The notes beneath the pieces were generated by a model. The model saw nothing but the letters and a program-made list of their open reading frames with translations. It did not search any database and was not told the origin of the DNA. From the NCBI RefSeq assembly GCF_016598595.1, contig NZ_CP066786.1, positions 457,501 through 521,500 of the forward strand: a stretch of DNA of 64,000 nucleotides, written 5' to 3'. This DNA is from Martelella lutilitoris. Lineage in GTDB: Bacteria; Pseudomonadota; Alphaproteobacteria; Rhizobiales; Rhizobiaceae. Below, in pieces: positions 47,571-56,708 of the stretch (position 1 is its first letter; every line of letters begins with the position of its first letter). The position numbers and the translations under genes were made by a program.

Positions 47571-49379
47571 ATGCTCGAGCGATCAGAACTGGCGGAAAAT
47601 GCGCTGCAGGCGCTGCATGACGAGGACTATGACCGTCCCTTCAATCCGCAGAACCTCAACCACACCACGATGATCTTCATGGGCGACCGCGAGCAGGTCT
47701 CGCTCAATGGCGACTGGAATTTCTGTGTCGACCTCCTGGACACAGGCCTGCGCCAGAAATGGTTTGCCATGGAGCCGGCCGCGCCGGAGGACCGCGACGA
47801 GCCCTGGGACTACGACCCCTATATGGGCGAGACCGTGCCCGTGCCCTCCTGCTGGCAGATGCTGAAGGAGAAATGGTATTTTTTCGAAGGCAGCGCCTGG
47901 TACACGCGCGCCGTTGATTTTTCGCCGAAGCCCGGCAAGCGCACCTTTCTGCGCGTCGGAGCGGCGCAGTATGACTGCAAGGTGTTTCTGAACGGCGCAT
48001 TCATTGGCAATCACTATGGCGGCTCGACGCCCTTCTTCGCCGAACTGACCGATCAGTTGAAGGATGGCCGCAACTGGCTGATGCTCTGCGTCAACAATGT
48101 GCGTACCACGGATCGCGTGCCGATGCGCAATACCGACTGGTTCAATTACGGCGGCGTCTACCGGGAGGTCTCGCTGGTCGAGACGCCGGAAAGCCTGATC
48201 CGCGACTTCTTCATCTATCTCGATCCGGAAAGCCGCAACAACGCGCTGCGGGTTCACGTCGAGGCGGAAGGCGCCGACACGGCAACGGTCTCCATACCCG
48301 AGCTGGGCATTAAGGAAAATATTCCTCTGACGGACGGCAAGGGCGAGAGCGTCATCGAGGCCGGGCCGATCCTCTGGTCGCCGGATAAGCCAAAGCTTTA
48401 CGACGTGACCGTTATGGCGGGCCAAGATCGGGTGAATGATCGCGTCGGCTTTCGTACGATTGTCCGCAAGGGCCGCGAACTCCTGCTGAACGGCAAGCCG
48501 CTCTGGCTGCGCGGCATCTCGGTGCATGAGGACGATGCGAAACTTGGAAAGGTCGTCACCGAAGACGACCTGCGCCGGCGCTATGCCGATGCGAAAGAAA
48601 TGGGCTGCAATTTCGTGCGGCTTGCGCATTATCCCCATCACGAGCGCGCGGTGGAGCTGGCCGATGAGGCCGGCCTTCTGGTCTGGGCGGAGATCCCGGT
48701 CTACTGGGCGATCGATTTCGCCAATCCGGCAACCGAGCGGGATGCGCGGAACCAGCTCATGGAACTCATCCGCCGCGACCGCAACCGCGCCAGTGTCGTG
48801 ATCTGGTCCGTGGGCAACGAAAACGCCGATACCGATGCGCGGCTGGCCTTTATGAAAGGCCTTGCCGAAACGGCGCGCGCGGAGGACCCGACCCGGCTGA
48901 TCGCGGCCGCCTGCCTCGTCAATCATGCGAAGCTGAAGATCGAGGACCGGCTTGCCGCTCATCTCGATATCATCGGTATCAATGAATATTACGGCTGGTA
49001 TGACGAGGATTTCTCCGAACTGCCGAAAATCCTGGCCAATTCCCGGCCCGACCGGCCCGTCGTCATCTCCGAGACCGGCGCCGATGCGGATATCACCGAG
49101 AAAGGGCCGAAAGCGGGACTCTTTTCAGAGGACTACCAGGCGGAAGTCTACGAAAGACAGATCAGCACGCTGCGAGACCTTGATTTCGTGAAGGGCATGT
49201 CGCCCTGGATTCTCTATGATTTCAGGACGGAACGCCGGCAGGGCATCTTCCAGCGCGGCTTCAACAGAAAGGGTCTGGTTGCTGCAGACAAGGTCACCAG
49301 GAAAAAATCCTTCGCTGTGCTGCAGGAGTTCTATCGGGCGGTCGCCGCAGAGGAGGTTGAAGAATGGGAGAAACAGTAA
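47571..49379 (+). CDS. Glycoside hydrolase family 2, probable beta-glucuronidase
   Basis: 602-residue GH2 enzyme: sugar-binding jelly roll (about 40-200), Ig-like domain (about 205-300) and TIM barrel. The acid/base Glu417 (VIWSVGNENAD) and nucleophile Glu501 (VVISETGAD) are present, as in beta-glucuronidases and beta-galactosidases; length near 600 and the uronate genes favour glucuronidase. No signal peptide, so it acts on imported glucuronides. ATG at 47571 follows GGAGG. The 3' end overlaps the GntR gene by 16 bp. Confidence 0.85.
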   Translation: MLERSELAENALQALHDEDYDRPFNPQNLNHTTMIFMGDREQVSLNGDWNFCVDLLDTGLRQKWFAMEPAAPEDRDEPWDYDPYMGETVPVPSCWQMLKEKWYFFEGSAWYTRAVDFSPKPGKRTFLRVGAAQYDCKVFLNGAFIGNHYGGSTPFFAELTDQLKDGRNWLMLCVNNVRTTDRVPMRNTDWFNYGGVYREVSLVETPESLIRDFFIYLDPESRNNALRVHVEAEGADTATVSIPELGIKENIPLTDGKGESVIEAGPILWSPDKPKLYDVTVMAGQDRVNDRVGFRTIVRKGRELLLNGKPLWLRGISVHEDDAKLGKVVTEDDLRRRYADAKEMGCNFVRLAHYPHHERAVELADEAGLLVWAEIPVYWAIDFANPATERDARNQLMELIRRDRNRASVVIWSVGNENADTDARLAFMKGLAETARAEDPTRLIAAACLVNHAKLKIEDRLAAHLDIIGINEYYGWYDEDFSELPKILANSRPDRPVVISETGADADITEKGPKAGLFSEDYQAEVYERQISTLRDLDFVKGMSPWILYDFRTERRQGIFQRGFNRKGLVAADKVTRKKSFAVLQEFYRAVAAEEVEEWEKQ

Positions 49380-50131
49380 AACGTCGCTATCAGGAGGTGG
49401 CCGCTGAAATTCGCGACCTGATCGCGCATTCTGATTACAAGCCGGGCGATCGCCTGAAGACGGAACGTCAGATGGCCGAGGAGCTGGGCGTCAGCCGCTC
49501 TCTGGTGCGCGAGGCCGTGATCACGCTGGAGCTCGAAGGCCTGGTCGACGTGCGCAAAGGGTCCGGCATCTATCTGGCGACGCCGCCGCAGGGTATCGAG
49601 CAGAATGAACCGCGGCTGGAGGACCTGCCGGATGATTTCGGCCCGTTCGAACTGTTGCAGGCCCGTCAGCTTCTGGAATCGACCATTGCCGCCTTTGCCG
49701 CGGAAATGGTCTCCATGGCCGATATCCGCAGGATGCGCGAGGCGCTCGACATGGAGCGCGAGGCGATCGAGAAGGGGACCGATGACGGCTATGAGGCGGA
49801 CGAGCTCTTCCACCGGCTGATCGCCGTTGCCACGCAGAATGCGGTGCTCGTCGATCTTCTCGATGAACTTTGGGGCAAGCGCAAGAAGAGCCGCATGTGG
49901 GCGCAGCTTCATACCCGCGTGTTCGACACGGATTATCGCCGCCGCTGGCTTCAGGACCATCAGGAGATTCTGCAGGCGCTGCAGAAAAAGGATGCGGCGC
50001 GCGCACGCCAGGCGATGTGGACCCATCTTCAGAATGTGCGGGAGACCCTGATGGAGCTCTCGGATGTCGATGACCCGGCTTTCGACGGCTACGTGTTCGG
50101 CTCGCACGAACTGGGACGGATCGTGGGTTAG
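49364..50131 (+). CDS. GntR-family regulator, FadR subfamily (UxuR/ExuR-like)
   Basis: 255 residues. N-terminal winged helix (RYQEVAAEIRDLIAHSDYKPGDRLKTERQMAEELGVSRSLVREAVITLELEGLVDVRKGSGIYL) and an all-helical FCD ligand domain (about 95-235) with the metal-binding D-x3-H pattern (ADELFHRLI) and later His residues. Overlap with the GH2 gene and the three operator sequences at 46365-46423 mark it as local repressor of this regulon, probably released by a uronate such as fructuronate or mannonate (inference). Confidence 0.88.
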   Translation: MGETVKRRYQEVAAEIRDLIAHSDYKPGDRLKTERQMAEELGVSRSLVREAVITLELEGLVDVRKGSGIYLATPPQGIEQNEPRLEDLPDDFGPFELLQARQLLESTIAAFAAEMVSMADIRRMREALDMEREAIEKGTDDGYEADELFHRLIAVATQNAVLVDLLDELWGKRKKSRMWAQLHTRVFDTDYRRRWLQDHQEILQALQKKDAARARQAMWTHLQNVRETLMELSDVDDPAFDGYVFGSHELGRIVG

Positions 50132-50248
50132 TTGCCTCCGGTGCCGAAAGGCGTCCCAATCAACAGTTCTGGCCGTCAGGAACGCGCGCCTCCGGCTTCC
50201 CCGCACGCGGCGTTCCCGGACTGCTTTTGAAAATGACAGGAGAATACG

Positions 50249-51409
50249 ATGAAGGAAAGCTGGCGCTGGTTCGGACCCAATGATCCGATTTCCCTGGCCG
50301 AGGTGCGCCAGACGGGCGCGACCGATATTGTCACCGCGCTGCACGAGCTGCCGAACGGCGTCGAGTGGGAGCGCGACAAGATCGCCGAGCGGCGCGACAT
50401 GATTGCCGCAGCCGGTCTCACCTGGTCCGTGGTCGAGAGCATTCCCGTTCACGAGAAGATCAAGACGGCCGAACCCGGATGGGAGAAGCTGGCCGAGACC
50501 TGGGGCCGTTCCGCGCAAAACCTTGCGCGCGAGGGCGTGAAGACGATCTGCTACAATTTCATGCCCGTGCTGGACTGGACGCGCACGGACCTGACCTATC
50601 CGCTGGATGACGGCGCGCTGGCGCTGCGGTTCGACTATCTGCTCTATGTGGCCTTCGACCTTTTCATTCTGCGTCGCAAGGGTGCGGAAGCCGATTATCC
50701 CGCAGACGTGATTGAAAAGGCCGAGGCCCGTTTCAAGGCGCTTTCCGAAGATGCCATCGCCAAGCTCACGGGCACCGTGCTGGCCGGCCTTCCGGGCGCG
50801 GAGGAAAGCTATTCGCTGGACGATTTCCGCGCCCAGCTTGCCCGCTACGATGCGATCGATGCCGAAGCGCTCGCCGAACAGCTCTCCCGCTTTCTCGAAA
50901 TCGTGGTGCCGATGGCGGAAGACGCGGGCGCCGTGATGGCGATCCATCCCGACGATCCTCCGCGTCCGCTCTTCGGCCTGCCCCGCGTCGTTTCCACCGT
51001 TGAGGACATGGACCGGATCGCCGCACGCGTGCCGAGCCTTGCCAATGGCTTTACCTTCTGCACCGGCTCCTACGGCGTGCGGGCGGACAACGACCTGCCG
51101 GCGATGCTGAAAAGGCACGGCGAGCGAGTGCATTTCCTGCACCTGCGGGCCACCAAGCGCGAGGAAGACGGTTTGAGCTTCCACGAGGCACCGCATCTTG
51201 AAGGCGATGTCGATATGGTCGCCGTGGTCAGGGCGGCACTCGACGTCGAGAAGGCCAGGGGCGTCCAGCTTCCCTTCCGGCCGGACCACGGGCACGCCAT
51301 CCTCGACGATCAGTCGCGCAAGACCAATCCGGGCTATCCGCTGATCGGCCGCCTGCGCGGCCTTTCGGAAGTGCGCGGCATTGCCCGGGCGCTGGCGTCG
51401 CCGCGGTAG
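50249..51409 (+). CDS. uxuA: Mannonate dehydratase
   Basis: 386-residue TIM-barrel enzyme that dehydrates D-mannonate to 2-keto-3-deoxygluconate. Hallmarks: MKESWRWFGPNDPISLAEVRQTGATDIVTALHELP, CYNFMPVLDWTRTDL, AIHPDDPPRPLFGLPRVVST and FRPDHGHAILDD with metal-binding His and Asp. ATG follows AGGAG. Last gene of the plus arm; uronate isomerase (uxaC) and KDG kinase/aldolase are not in the window. Confidence 0.95.
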   Translation: MKESWRWFGPNDPISLAEVRQTGATDIVTALHELPNGVEWERDKIAERRDMIAAAGLTWSVVESIPVHEKIKTAEPGWEKLAETWGRSAQNLAREGVKTICYNFMPVLDWTRTDLTYPLDDGALALRFDYLLYVAFDLFILRRKGAEADYPADVIEKAEARFKALSEDAIAKLTGTVLAGLPGAEESYSLDDFRAQLARYDAIDAEALAEQLSRFLEIVVPMAEDAGAVMAIHPDDPPRPLFGLPRVVSTVEDMDRIAARVPSLANGFTFCTGSYGVRADNDLPAMLKRHGERVHFLHLRATKREEDGLSFHEAPHLEGDVDMVAVVRAALDVEKARGVQLPFRPDHGHAILDDQSRKTNPGYPLIGRLRGLSEVRGIARALASPR

Positions 51410-51427
51410 GCGTTGCAGACACTGCAG

Positions 51428-51470
51428 CGAAGGCGGGGCCGTTCGGTGGTCCCGCCCGGACCCGCCTTCG
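51428..51470 (+). other. Long-loop inverted repeat after uxuA
   Basis: CGAAGGCGGG and CCCGCCTTCG are perfect 10-bp arms with a 23-nt GC-rich loop, starting 19 bp after the uxuA stop. No T-run follows. It may be a Rho-assisted terminator or mRNA stabiliser. The rest of 51410-51647 is the upstream region of the first DUF1127 gene. Confidence 0.4.
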
Positions 51471-51647
51471 GGGACCTGCTCTCGCGGGCAGACGGCACGG
51501 CGGCATGTGCTGCGCAAGCCTTGCGTTTTTTGCATAGGGGCATTGCTCAAAAAGGTCTGCCTCAATCGGACTGAAACGATTATATCAGGGTCAACACAGG
51601 ATGATGAGCGTCCCTCAGAAACGACGCCCGACCGAAGAGATAGACAC

Positions 51648-51791
51648 ATGAACGTGACCCGCAGCTTCAACAACTGGATGAAATACCGCCGCACCGTGAG
51701 TGAACTGGATCGCATGTCGACCCGCGAACTGTCCGACCTCGGCATCAATCGCGAAGATATCCGCCGCATCGCACGCCGGGCCGCATTCTAG
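51648..51791 (+). CDS. DUF1127 small protein, copy 1
   Basis: 47-residue Arg-rich DUF1127 protein ending LSDLGINREDIRRIARRAAF. Such proteins (CcaF1 in Rhodobacter is the known example) bind RNA and act in stress and RNA turnover. It is directly followed by three CCUCCUCCC hairpins, the same arrangement as ccaF1-ccsR1-4. A close paralogue lies 369 bp downstream. Confidence 0.88.
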   Translation: MNVTRSFNNWMKYRRTVSELDRMSTRELSDLGINREDIRRIARRAAF

Positions 51792-51815
51792 GCGCAGCAT
51801 AAGAATTACAGGAAT

Positions 51816-51945
51816 TCGAAGGGCATTCTCCTCCTCCTCCCAAAATGCCCTTCGATAGGTCGGTGATACTCCTCCTCCTCCCAGTCACCGGCCACATCAA
51901 ATGGCGCTCACCGGATCCTCCTCCCCCGGTGAGCGCTATTTTTTT
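51816..51945 (+). ncRNA. Three-hairpin cuckoo-family sRNA (CcsR-like, CCUCCUCCC loops)
   Basis: Hairpin 1: perfect 12-bp stem 51816-51827/51844-51855. Hairpin 2: 9-bp stem 51858-51866/51885-51893 (one G-T). Hairpin 3: 11-bp stem 51904-51914/51926-51936 plus two flanking pairs, then seven T (51939-51945), a strong terminator. Each loop exposes CCTCCTCCC, an anti-Shine-Dalgarno-like sequence. This is the signature of cuckoo RNAs/CcsR in alphaproteobacteria, found with DUF1127 genes and made under stress by processing from the DUF1127 message. Three units occur here against four in Rhodobacter. Confidence 0.9.
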
Positions 51946-52159
51946 GCGCTGTCGCCAGTCGATGAACGCCGCCGGCTGCAGTGCCGGTTTTCTGGTCAAA
52001 TTTGAGGCGGACGTTTCAAGCTTTGCATTGAATGCATAGGACTGTTGACGCAAACCCTCTGCCTCACAGCGGTGCAAGCCTCTATATCTCGCACTGTCAG
52101 GAACAGAGATGCGTCGCGCGGATGCGGCGCCGAGACCTTCAAGCGAAGGGAGATATGAT

Positions 52160-52303
52160 ATGAGCATGGCACATAGCTTCAACAACTGGATGAAGTATCG
52201 TCAGACGGTCAGCGAACTGAACCGCATGAACAACCGCGAACTGGCCGATCTCGGCATCAACCGCGAGGACATCCGCCGGGTTGCCCGCAAGGCTGCAAAG
52301 TAA
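52160..52303 (+). CDS. DUF1127 small protein, copy 2
   Basis: 47-residue paralogue of copy 1: 47 residues each, near-identical over FNNWMKYR-TVSEL-RM and ELADLGINREDIRRVARKAAK. Start ATG at 52160 follows AAGGGAG. It is followed 112 bp later by a terminator whose loop also contains CCTCCC. Tandem duplication around the RNA locus is the simplest explanation. Confidence 0.88.
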   Translation: MSMAHSFNNWMKYRQTVSELNRMNNRELADLGINREDIRRVARKAAK

Positions 52304-52415
52304 GAAGCCGCGCGCGGGTCCGCCGCTTCGCAGGAGCGAGGCAGCCGGCAGACCCCGAAAGAAGTCGGTGACGCGAGGGTATGAAGGCCCCGCCTCAACG
52401 CGAAAAATCCGCATC

Positions 52416-52452
52416 GCCCTCTGTCCTTCCTCCCGGACGGAGGGCTTTTTTT
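52416..52452 (+). terminator. Terminator after DUF1127 copy 2, loop TTCCTCCC
   Basis: GCCCTCTGTCC (52416-52426) pairs with GGACGGAGGGC (52435-52445), one G-T, followed by seven T (52446-52452). The 8-nt loop carries CCTCCC, recalling the cuckoo hairpins upstream. Confidence 0.85.
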
Positions 52453-52694
52453 GTCCGGGCTCCGTCGCGACAAACGCCGGCGGCGATGCAATACGCGGCG
52501 GGAACCGTACCGAAAAATAAAAATTTAGCGTCTTGCTCCGGTCATGATTGTCGCGTAACAAAAGTCCCATCGAATTGGTTTGCTAAGTTACGTCTGCGCG
52601 AAAGTGCTGGAAACGGTCTTCCTATCAAAATCGAACGACACTGCATGATGGATATCATGTGATCTTGGAACGCACGATTTGAAAGGAAATCGTT
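52453..52694 (+). promoter_or_regulatory. Upstream region and probable long leader of the cold-shock gene
   Basis: The gene-free stretch 52304-52694 holds the terminator just before this region and then A/T-rich sequence up to the csp start, which has GAAAGGAAAT as ribosome binding site. Long structured leaders are typical of cold-shock genes. No clear -10/-35 pair is evident to me. Confidence 0.4.
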
Positions 52695-52904
52695 ATGAGC
52701 GTCGGCACTGTAAAATTCTTCAACTCCACCAAGGGCTACGGCTTTATCGAACCGGAAGACGGCGGCAAGGACGTTTTCGTTCACATTTCTGCCGTTGAGC
52801 GCTCCGGCATGACCACCCTGGCCGAAGGCCAGAAGGTCAACTTCGAAGTCGTCGCCGATCGCCGCACCGGCAAGAGCGCCGCTGAAAACCTCAGCGCCGC
52901 CTGA
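52695..52904 (+). CDS. Cold-shock domain protein (CspA family)
   Basis: 69-residue OB-fold nucleic-acid chaperone. RNP1 is KGYGFI (13-18) and RNP2 is VFVHIS (27-32). It melts RNA secondary structure; family members serve in cold or stationary phase. Single-gene unit with a strong terminator. Confidence 0.95.
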   Translation: MSVGTVKFFNSTKGYGFIEPEDGGKDVFVHISAVERSGMTTLAEGQKVNFEVVADRRTGKSAAENLSAA

Positions 52905-52948
52905 TTTCGCTTCGCGCGACCGGTCACCAGCGACCGCGAAAGAAAAGT

Positions 52949-52980
52949 ACCCTCCGGAGCGTGCGTTCCGGAGGGTTTTT
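52949..52980. terminator. Bidirectional terminator between csp and uspA
   Basis: ACCCTCCGGA (52949-52958) and TCCGGAGGGT (52967-52976) form a perfect 10-bp stem followed by T on the plus strand (52976-52980); on the minus strand it is followed by ACTTTTCTTTCG. It can serve both convergent genes. Confidence 0.85.
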
Positions 52981-53009
52981 CGTGTCGGCGATATATGGCG
53001 ATCTGCGCG

Positions 53010-53864
53010 TCAGCGCACCAGGAAGACGGGAATCTTGCAGGCGCGCAAGACCGCCGTTGTGGTCGAACCGATGACGAGCGCGCGGATTCGCGAATGCCCG
53101 TAGGCGCCCATGACCAGAAGGTCGGCGCCAATCTCGGCCGTCACATCCTCGATGACCTTTTCCGCATGGCCCGGGCGCATGACGAGCTTCGCCGTCACGC
53201 CCGCATCCTGCAACCGCTTCAGCGCGGTCCCGGCCTTCCCGGCCATGGGATCGCCTTCCTTGCAGACGGTCAGAAGCGTCGCGTCCGTTTCCTTGAGGAT
53301 GCGGCTGCCGATCACGCGCTCCACCGCCTTGTCGGCGCTCGGGCCGCCGTCATAGGCGACCAGAACCTTGTGGATCGGTTTGAAGGCGCGGGCGGCGACG
53401 AAAACCGGCTGCTTTGCGGACCGGACGGCGCGCTCCAGGTTGGAGCCGAGATGACCGGATGCAAAATCCGCCCCTTCGCCGCGCTTGCCGATGACGATCA
53501 CGCGGGAATCCGCACCGACATCTTCGACCGCCTCGACGAAATCGCCGTTGCGCAGCCGGGTCTTGACCTCGGTTACGCCCTCGGCAGCGAGCCGCTCGAG
53601 CGCGCCTTCGAGCAGCAGGCGTCCGCGTTTCTGCGCCACCTTGGCGTTCTGGGCATCGAGTTCCGCGAGTTCCTCAAGCAGCGCGGTGCGGGCGCCAAGG
53701 CCGATGGAGCCGGAAAGGTCGGCCGGCGCATGATGGCCTTGCTTGCGCTCCAGCACATGAACGAGCTCCACGGAAAGGCCGAGCTGGCCGGCAATCCAGG
53801 CAGCGTGATCGCATACGCTTTCGGCATAGTTCGAACTATCGATAAAGGCTGTCAACTTATCCAT
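53010..53864 (-). CDS. Tandem universal stress protein
   Basis: 284 residues made of two Usp folds (about 1-140 and 150-284). The second has the ATP-binding pattern MGAYGHSRIRALVIGSTTTAVL (G-x2-G-x9-GS-T type). It lies 11 bp after the SulP transporter gene, so the two form an operon; SulP-Usp pairs occur in other bacteria and may link ion uptake with stress sensing (inference). Confidence 0.88.
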   Translation of the reverse strand: MDKLTAFIDSSNYAESVCDHAAWIAGQLGLSVELVHVLERKQGHHAPADLSGSIGLGARTALLEELAELDAQNAKVAQKRGRLLLEGALERLAAEGVTEVKTRLRNGDFVEAVEDVGADSRVIVIGKRGEGADFASGHLGSNLERAVRSAKQPVFVAARAFKPIHKVLVAYDGGPSADKAVERVIGSRILKETDATLLTVCKEGDPMAGKAGTALKRLQDAGVTAKLVMRPGHAEKVIEDVTAEIGADLLVMGAYGHSRIRALVIGSTTTAVLRACKIPVFLVR

Positions 53865-53875
53865 GATTGATCTCC

Positions 53876-55381
53876 CTAATGCCCCTCTTTCATGAAGTCT
53901 TCGAGCGCGTCGGGCTTGTCGTGTACGGCAAGCCGGTCGACAATGGTCGCGCTCGCCTCATTGAGGCCGACGATCTCGACCTCGGCGCCCTCGCGCCTGA
54001 ATTTCATCACTACCATATCGAGCGCTCCGACGCTTGATATATCCCAAATGTGGGCGCGCGAGACATCGATGACGACCTTCTCCAGCGCTTCGCGGAAATC
54101 GAAGGCGGCGTTGAAATCCTCCACCGAGGCGAAAAAGAGCTGGCCTTCGACATGATAGGTCCGCGCTGTTCCGTCCTCGGAAAGCTCGGAGCGCACGCCG
54201 AAGAGCTGGGCGATCTTCCAGGCGAAGAAAATACCGGAGAGAAGCACGCCGACCAGCACCCCGATCGCGAGATTGTGCGTGGCGACGACGACGGCGACGA
54301 CCGAGATCATGACGACGGACGAAGAGCGCGGGTGGTCCTTCAGGTTCTTGATCGATGACCAGGAGAAGGTGCCGATCGAAACCATGATCATCACGGCGAC
54401 GAGCGCCGGCATCGGGATCTGGCGCACCCACTGGTCCAGCACGACGACGAGGATGAGAAGAACGACGCCGGCAATGAAGGTCGAAAACCGTCCGCGCCCG
54501 CCGGATTTCACGTTGATCATCGACTGGCCGATCATGGCGCAGCCGGCCATGCCGCCGATGAAGCCGGTGCAGAAATTGGCGATGCCCTGGCCGGCGCATT
54601 CCTGGTTGCGGTTGGAGCGTGTATCCGTCAGATCGTCGATCAGCTGCGCCGTCATCAGGCTTTCCAGGAGGCCAACGACGGCCACCGCCAGCGAATAGGG
54701 CAGGATGATCATCAGCGTTTCAAGCGTCAGCGGCACCATCGGCAGATGGAAGACCGGAAAAGCATCCGGCAGTTCGCCCATGTCGCCGACATTGCGCACG
54801 TCGAACTGGAAGATCATGGTCAACACGGTGATGACGACGATGGCGACGAGCGGGGAGGGGACGGCATTGGTGACGCGCGGCAGGAGGTAGATGATCGCCA
54901 GCGCGCCTGCGACCAGCACATAGGTCATGAAGGTCACGTCCGTCAGTTCCGGCAATTGCGCCATGAAGATCAGGATCGCCAGCGCGTTGACAAAACCGGT
55001 CATCACCGAGCGCGAGACGAAACGCATGAGGGCGCCGAGTTTCAAGAGGCCGAAAACAACCTGAATGACGCCGGCCAGCACGGTGGCCGCCAGCAGATAT
55101 TCCAGCCCGTGGCCGGCGACCAGCGGGGTCATCAGCACGGCCGTTGCCGCCGTCGCGGCGGAAATCATCCCGGGCCGGCCGCCGACAAAGGCGATGATGA
55201 CGGCGATCGAGAAAGACGCGAACAGGCCGACCTTGGGGTCGACGCCGGCGATGATGGAAAAGGCAATGGCTTCGGGAATGAGCGCCATGGCGACGACAAG
55301 GCCGGAAAGCGTGTCGGCGCGCACATTGCCGAACCACTCCTGCCGGTACTGGGAGAGTGAGAAATGTCTGGGGTTCATCAA
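53876..55381 (-). CDS. SulP-family anion transporter with STAS domain
   Basis: 501 residues. Fourteen-helix SulP core with N-terminal [33 protein letters not shown] and [32 protein letters not shown], then a C-terminal cytoplasmic STAS domain (about 395-490; [22 protein letters not shown]). SulP proteins carry sulfate, bicarbonate (BicA) or organic anions; the ligand is not determined. Probable Na+ symporter for bicarbonate or sulfate. First gene of the pair with usp. Confidence 0.88.
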   Translation of the reverse strand: MMNPRHFSLSQYRQEWFGNVRADTLSGLVVAMALIPEAIAFSIIAGVDPKVGLFASFSIAVIIAFVGGRPGMISAATAATAVLMTPLVAGHGLEYLLAATVLAGVIQVVFGLLKLGALMRFVSRSVMTGFVNALAILIFMAQLPELTDVTFMTYVLVAGALAIIYLLPRVTNAVPSPLVAIVVITVLTMIFQFDVRNVGDMGELPDAFPVFHLPMVPLTLETLMIILPYSLAVAVVGLLESLMTAQLIDDLTDTRSNRNQECAGQGIANFCTGFIGGMAGCAMIGQSMINVKSGGRGRFSTFIAGVVLLILVVVLDQWVRQIPMPALVAVMIMVSIGTFSWSSIKNLKDHPRSSSVVMISVVAVVVATHNLAIGVLVGVLLSGIFFAWKIAQLFGVRSELSEDGTARTYHVEGQLFFASVEDFNAAFDFREALEKVVIDVSRAHIWDISSVGALDMVVMKFRREGAEVEIVGLNEASATIVDRLAVHDKPDALEDFMKEGH

Positions 55382-55805
55382 TGGTCCCTGAAAATCTGTT
55401 TGCGGCCGGCAGACAGAGGCGGCCGGGAGGATCGTAAAACAGTTTCAATGGTTGTCCGGCGGATCGGCGGCCGGAAGAGCCACCCGGGTTTTCACCGGGT
55501 CCGGGGTTCATTGACGACAGTCAATACGGATTTGGGTGCTGGAGGGCAAGGTTTGCGCTGCAAAATATGGCTGGACGGCGGTGATTGATGCCGGTGATGC
55601 GCTGTTTGAGCCGCGCGTCTCGCGCCGCGAGCACCCGTTATTGCCGCTGCAGGGGCTGAGCCGGACGCGTCGGTCTCCGGCAACCCGCCGCTTTCACATA
55701 GGCCCTGCGCATCAGAAGCAAACCGGCGCGCAGCACCGTCGTCTCGCTGCCGGGAACATTGCCGCGGCCTGGCCGTTGAATCGCCAAAGAGCTGGGGAGA
55801 CTGGC
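55382..55805. other. Gene-free region between sulP and ku
   Basis: 424 bp with no convincing gene. It should contain the divergent promoters of sulP and ku. The one clear structure is a palindrome at 55510-55525 (ATTGAC-GACA-GTCAAT). Confidence 0.5.
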
Positions 55806-56708
55806 ATGGCATCACGGGCAATATGGAAAGGGCAGATGCGACTTTCGCTGGTGTCGATCGCGGTGGAGCTTCACTCCGCCACGCGACGCTCGGCCAATGT
55901 GTCCTTCCGCCAGATTCACGAGCCGACCGGAAAGCGCATCCGCTACGAGAAGGTGGCCGAAGGTGTGGGGCCTGTCGATCCGGACGATATCGTCAAGGGA
56001 TATGAGCAGGACGGTGAATATGTGCTGATTGACCCCGAAGAGATCGATGCAATCAGGCTCGAGACGAAAAAGACCTTCGAACTCGTCCAGTTCGTCCGCA
56101 CCTGCGAGATTCCGCCGATCTATTTCGACAAGCCTTACTACATCGTTCCGGCCGACGAACTGGCGGAAGATGCCTATCGCGTGATCCGCGATGCGCTGCG
56201 GCGCTCGGAAAAGACGGCGCTTGGGCAACTGACCATGCGCGGCAAGGAATATCTGGCAGCCGTCCGTCCCTGCGGCGACGGACTTCTGCTCGAGACGCTG
56301 CATTATGCCGACGAAATCCGCAATGCCGATCCGCTGTTCAGCGCGATCGAGGACGAGGCGAGCGACGACGAGCTTCTCGATGTGGCAACCTCGCTGATCG
56401 ATAAGAAGACCGCCGCTTTCAGCCCGGAGGATTTCCGGGATCATTACCGCGAGGCGCTGGAGGATCTGCTCGCGAAGAAGCAGAAGAACCGCCGCACGCC
56501 GCGCGCAAAGGCAGATCACGACGACGGCGGCGGCAGCGGCGAAAACGTGGTGGACCTGATGGGCGCCTTGAAGAAGAGCCTTGAGGGAACGAAAACCGGC
56601 GGCGGAAAATCCTCATCCGGAGCGAAGGGCAAAGCCAAGCCGAAAACCGGCACGCGCAAAAAAGGCATCATGACATGGTCGAGGTCGACAGACTTGCAGA
56701 ATACGTGA
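55806..56708 (+). CDS. ku: Non-homologous end joining protein Ku
   Basis: 300-residue bacterial Ku. Core from MASRAIWKGQMRLSLVSIAVELHSAT through GYEQDGEYVLIDPEEIDAI, and a lysine-rich C-terminal tail (about 240-300) typical of Ku that recruits LigD. It encircles broken DNA ends as a homodimer. Start ATG at 55806; the open frame before it is not coding. The 3' end overlaps ligD by 34 bp, so the two are coupled. Confidence 0.94.
   Translation: MASRAIWKGQMRLSLVSIAVELHSATRRSANVSFRQIHEPTGKRIRYEKVAEGVGPVDPDDIVKGYEQDGEYVLIDPEEIDAIRLETKKTFELVQFVRTCEIPPIYFDKPYYIVPADELAEDAYRVIRDALRRSEKTALGQLTMRGKEYLAAVRPCGDGLLLETLHYADEIRNADPLFSAIEDEASDDELLDVATSLIDKKTAAFSPEDFRDHYREALEDLLAKKQKNRRTPRAKADHDDGGGSGENVVDLMGALKKSLEGTKTGGGKSSSGAKGKAKPKTGTRKKGIMTWSRSTDLQNT

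Noticed and set aside
47571..49379. Beta-galactosidase assignment for the GH2 enzyme
   Set aside because: Possible by motif alone, but length near 600 and the uronate neighbours favour glucuronidase.
49331..51769. 812-codon minus-strand open frame
   Set aside because: Runs antisense across the GntR gene, uxuA and DUF1127 copy 1; no recognisable protein.
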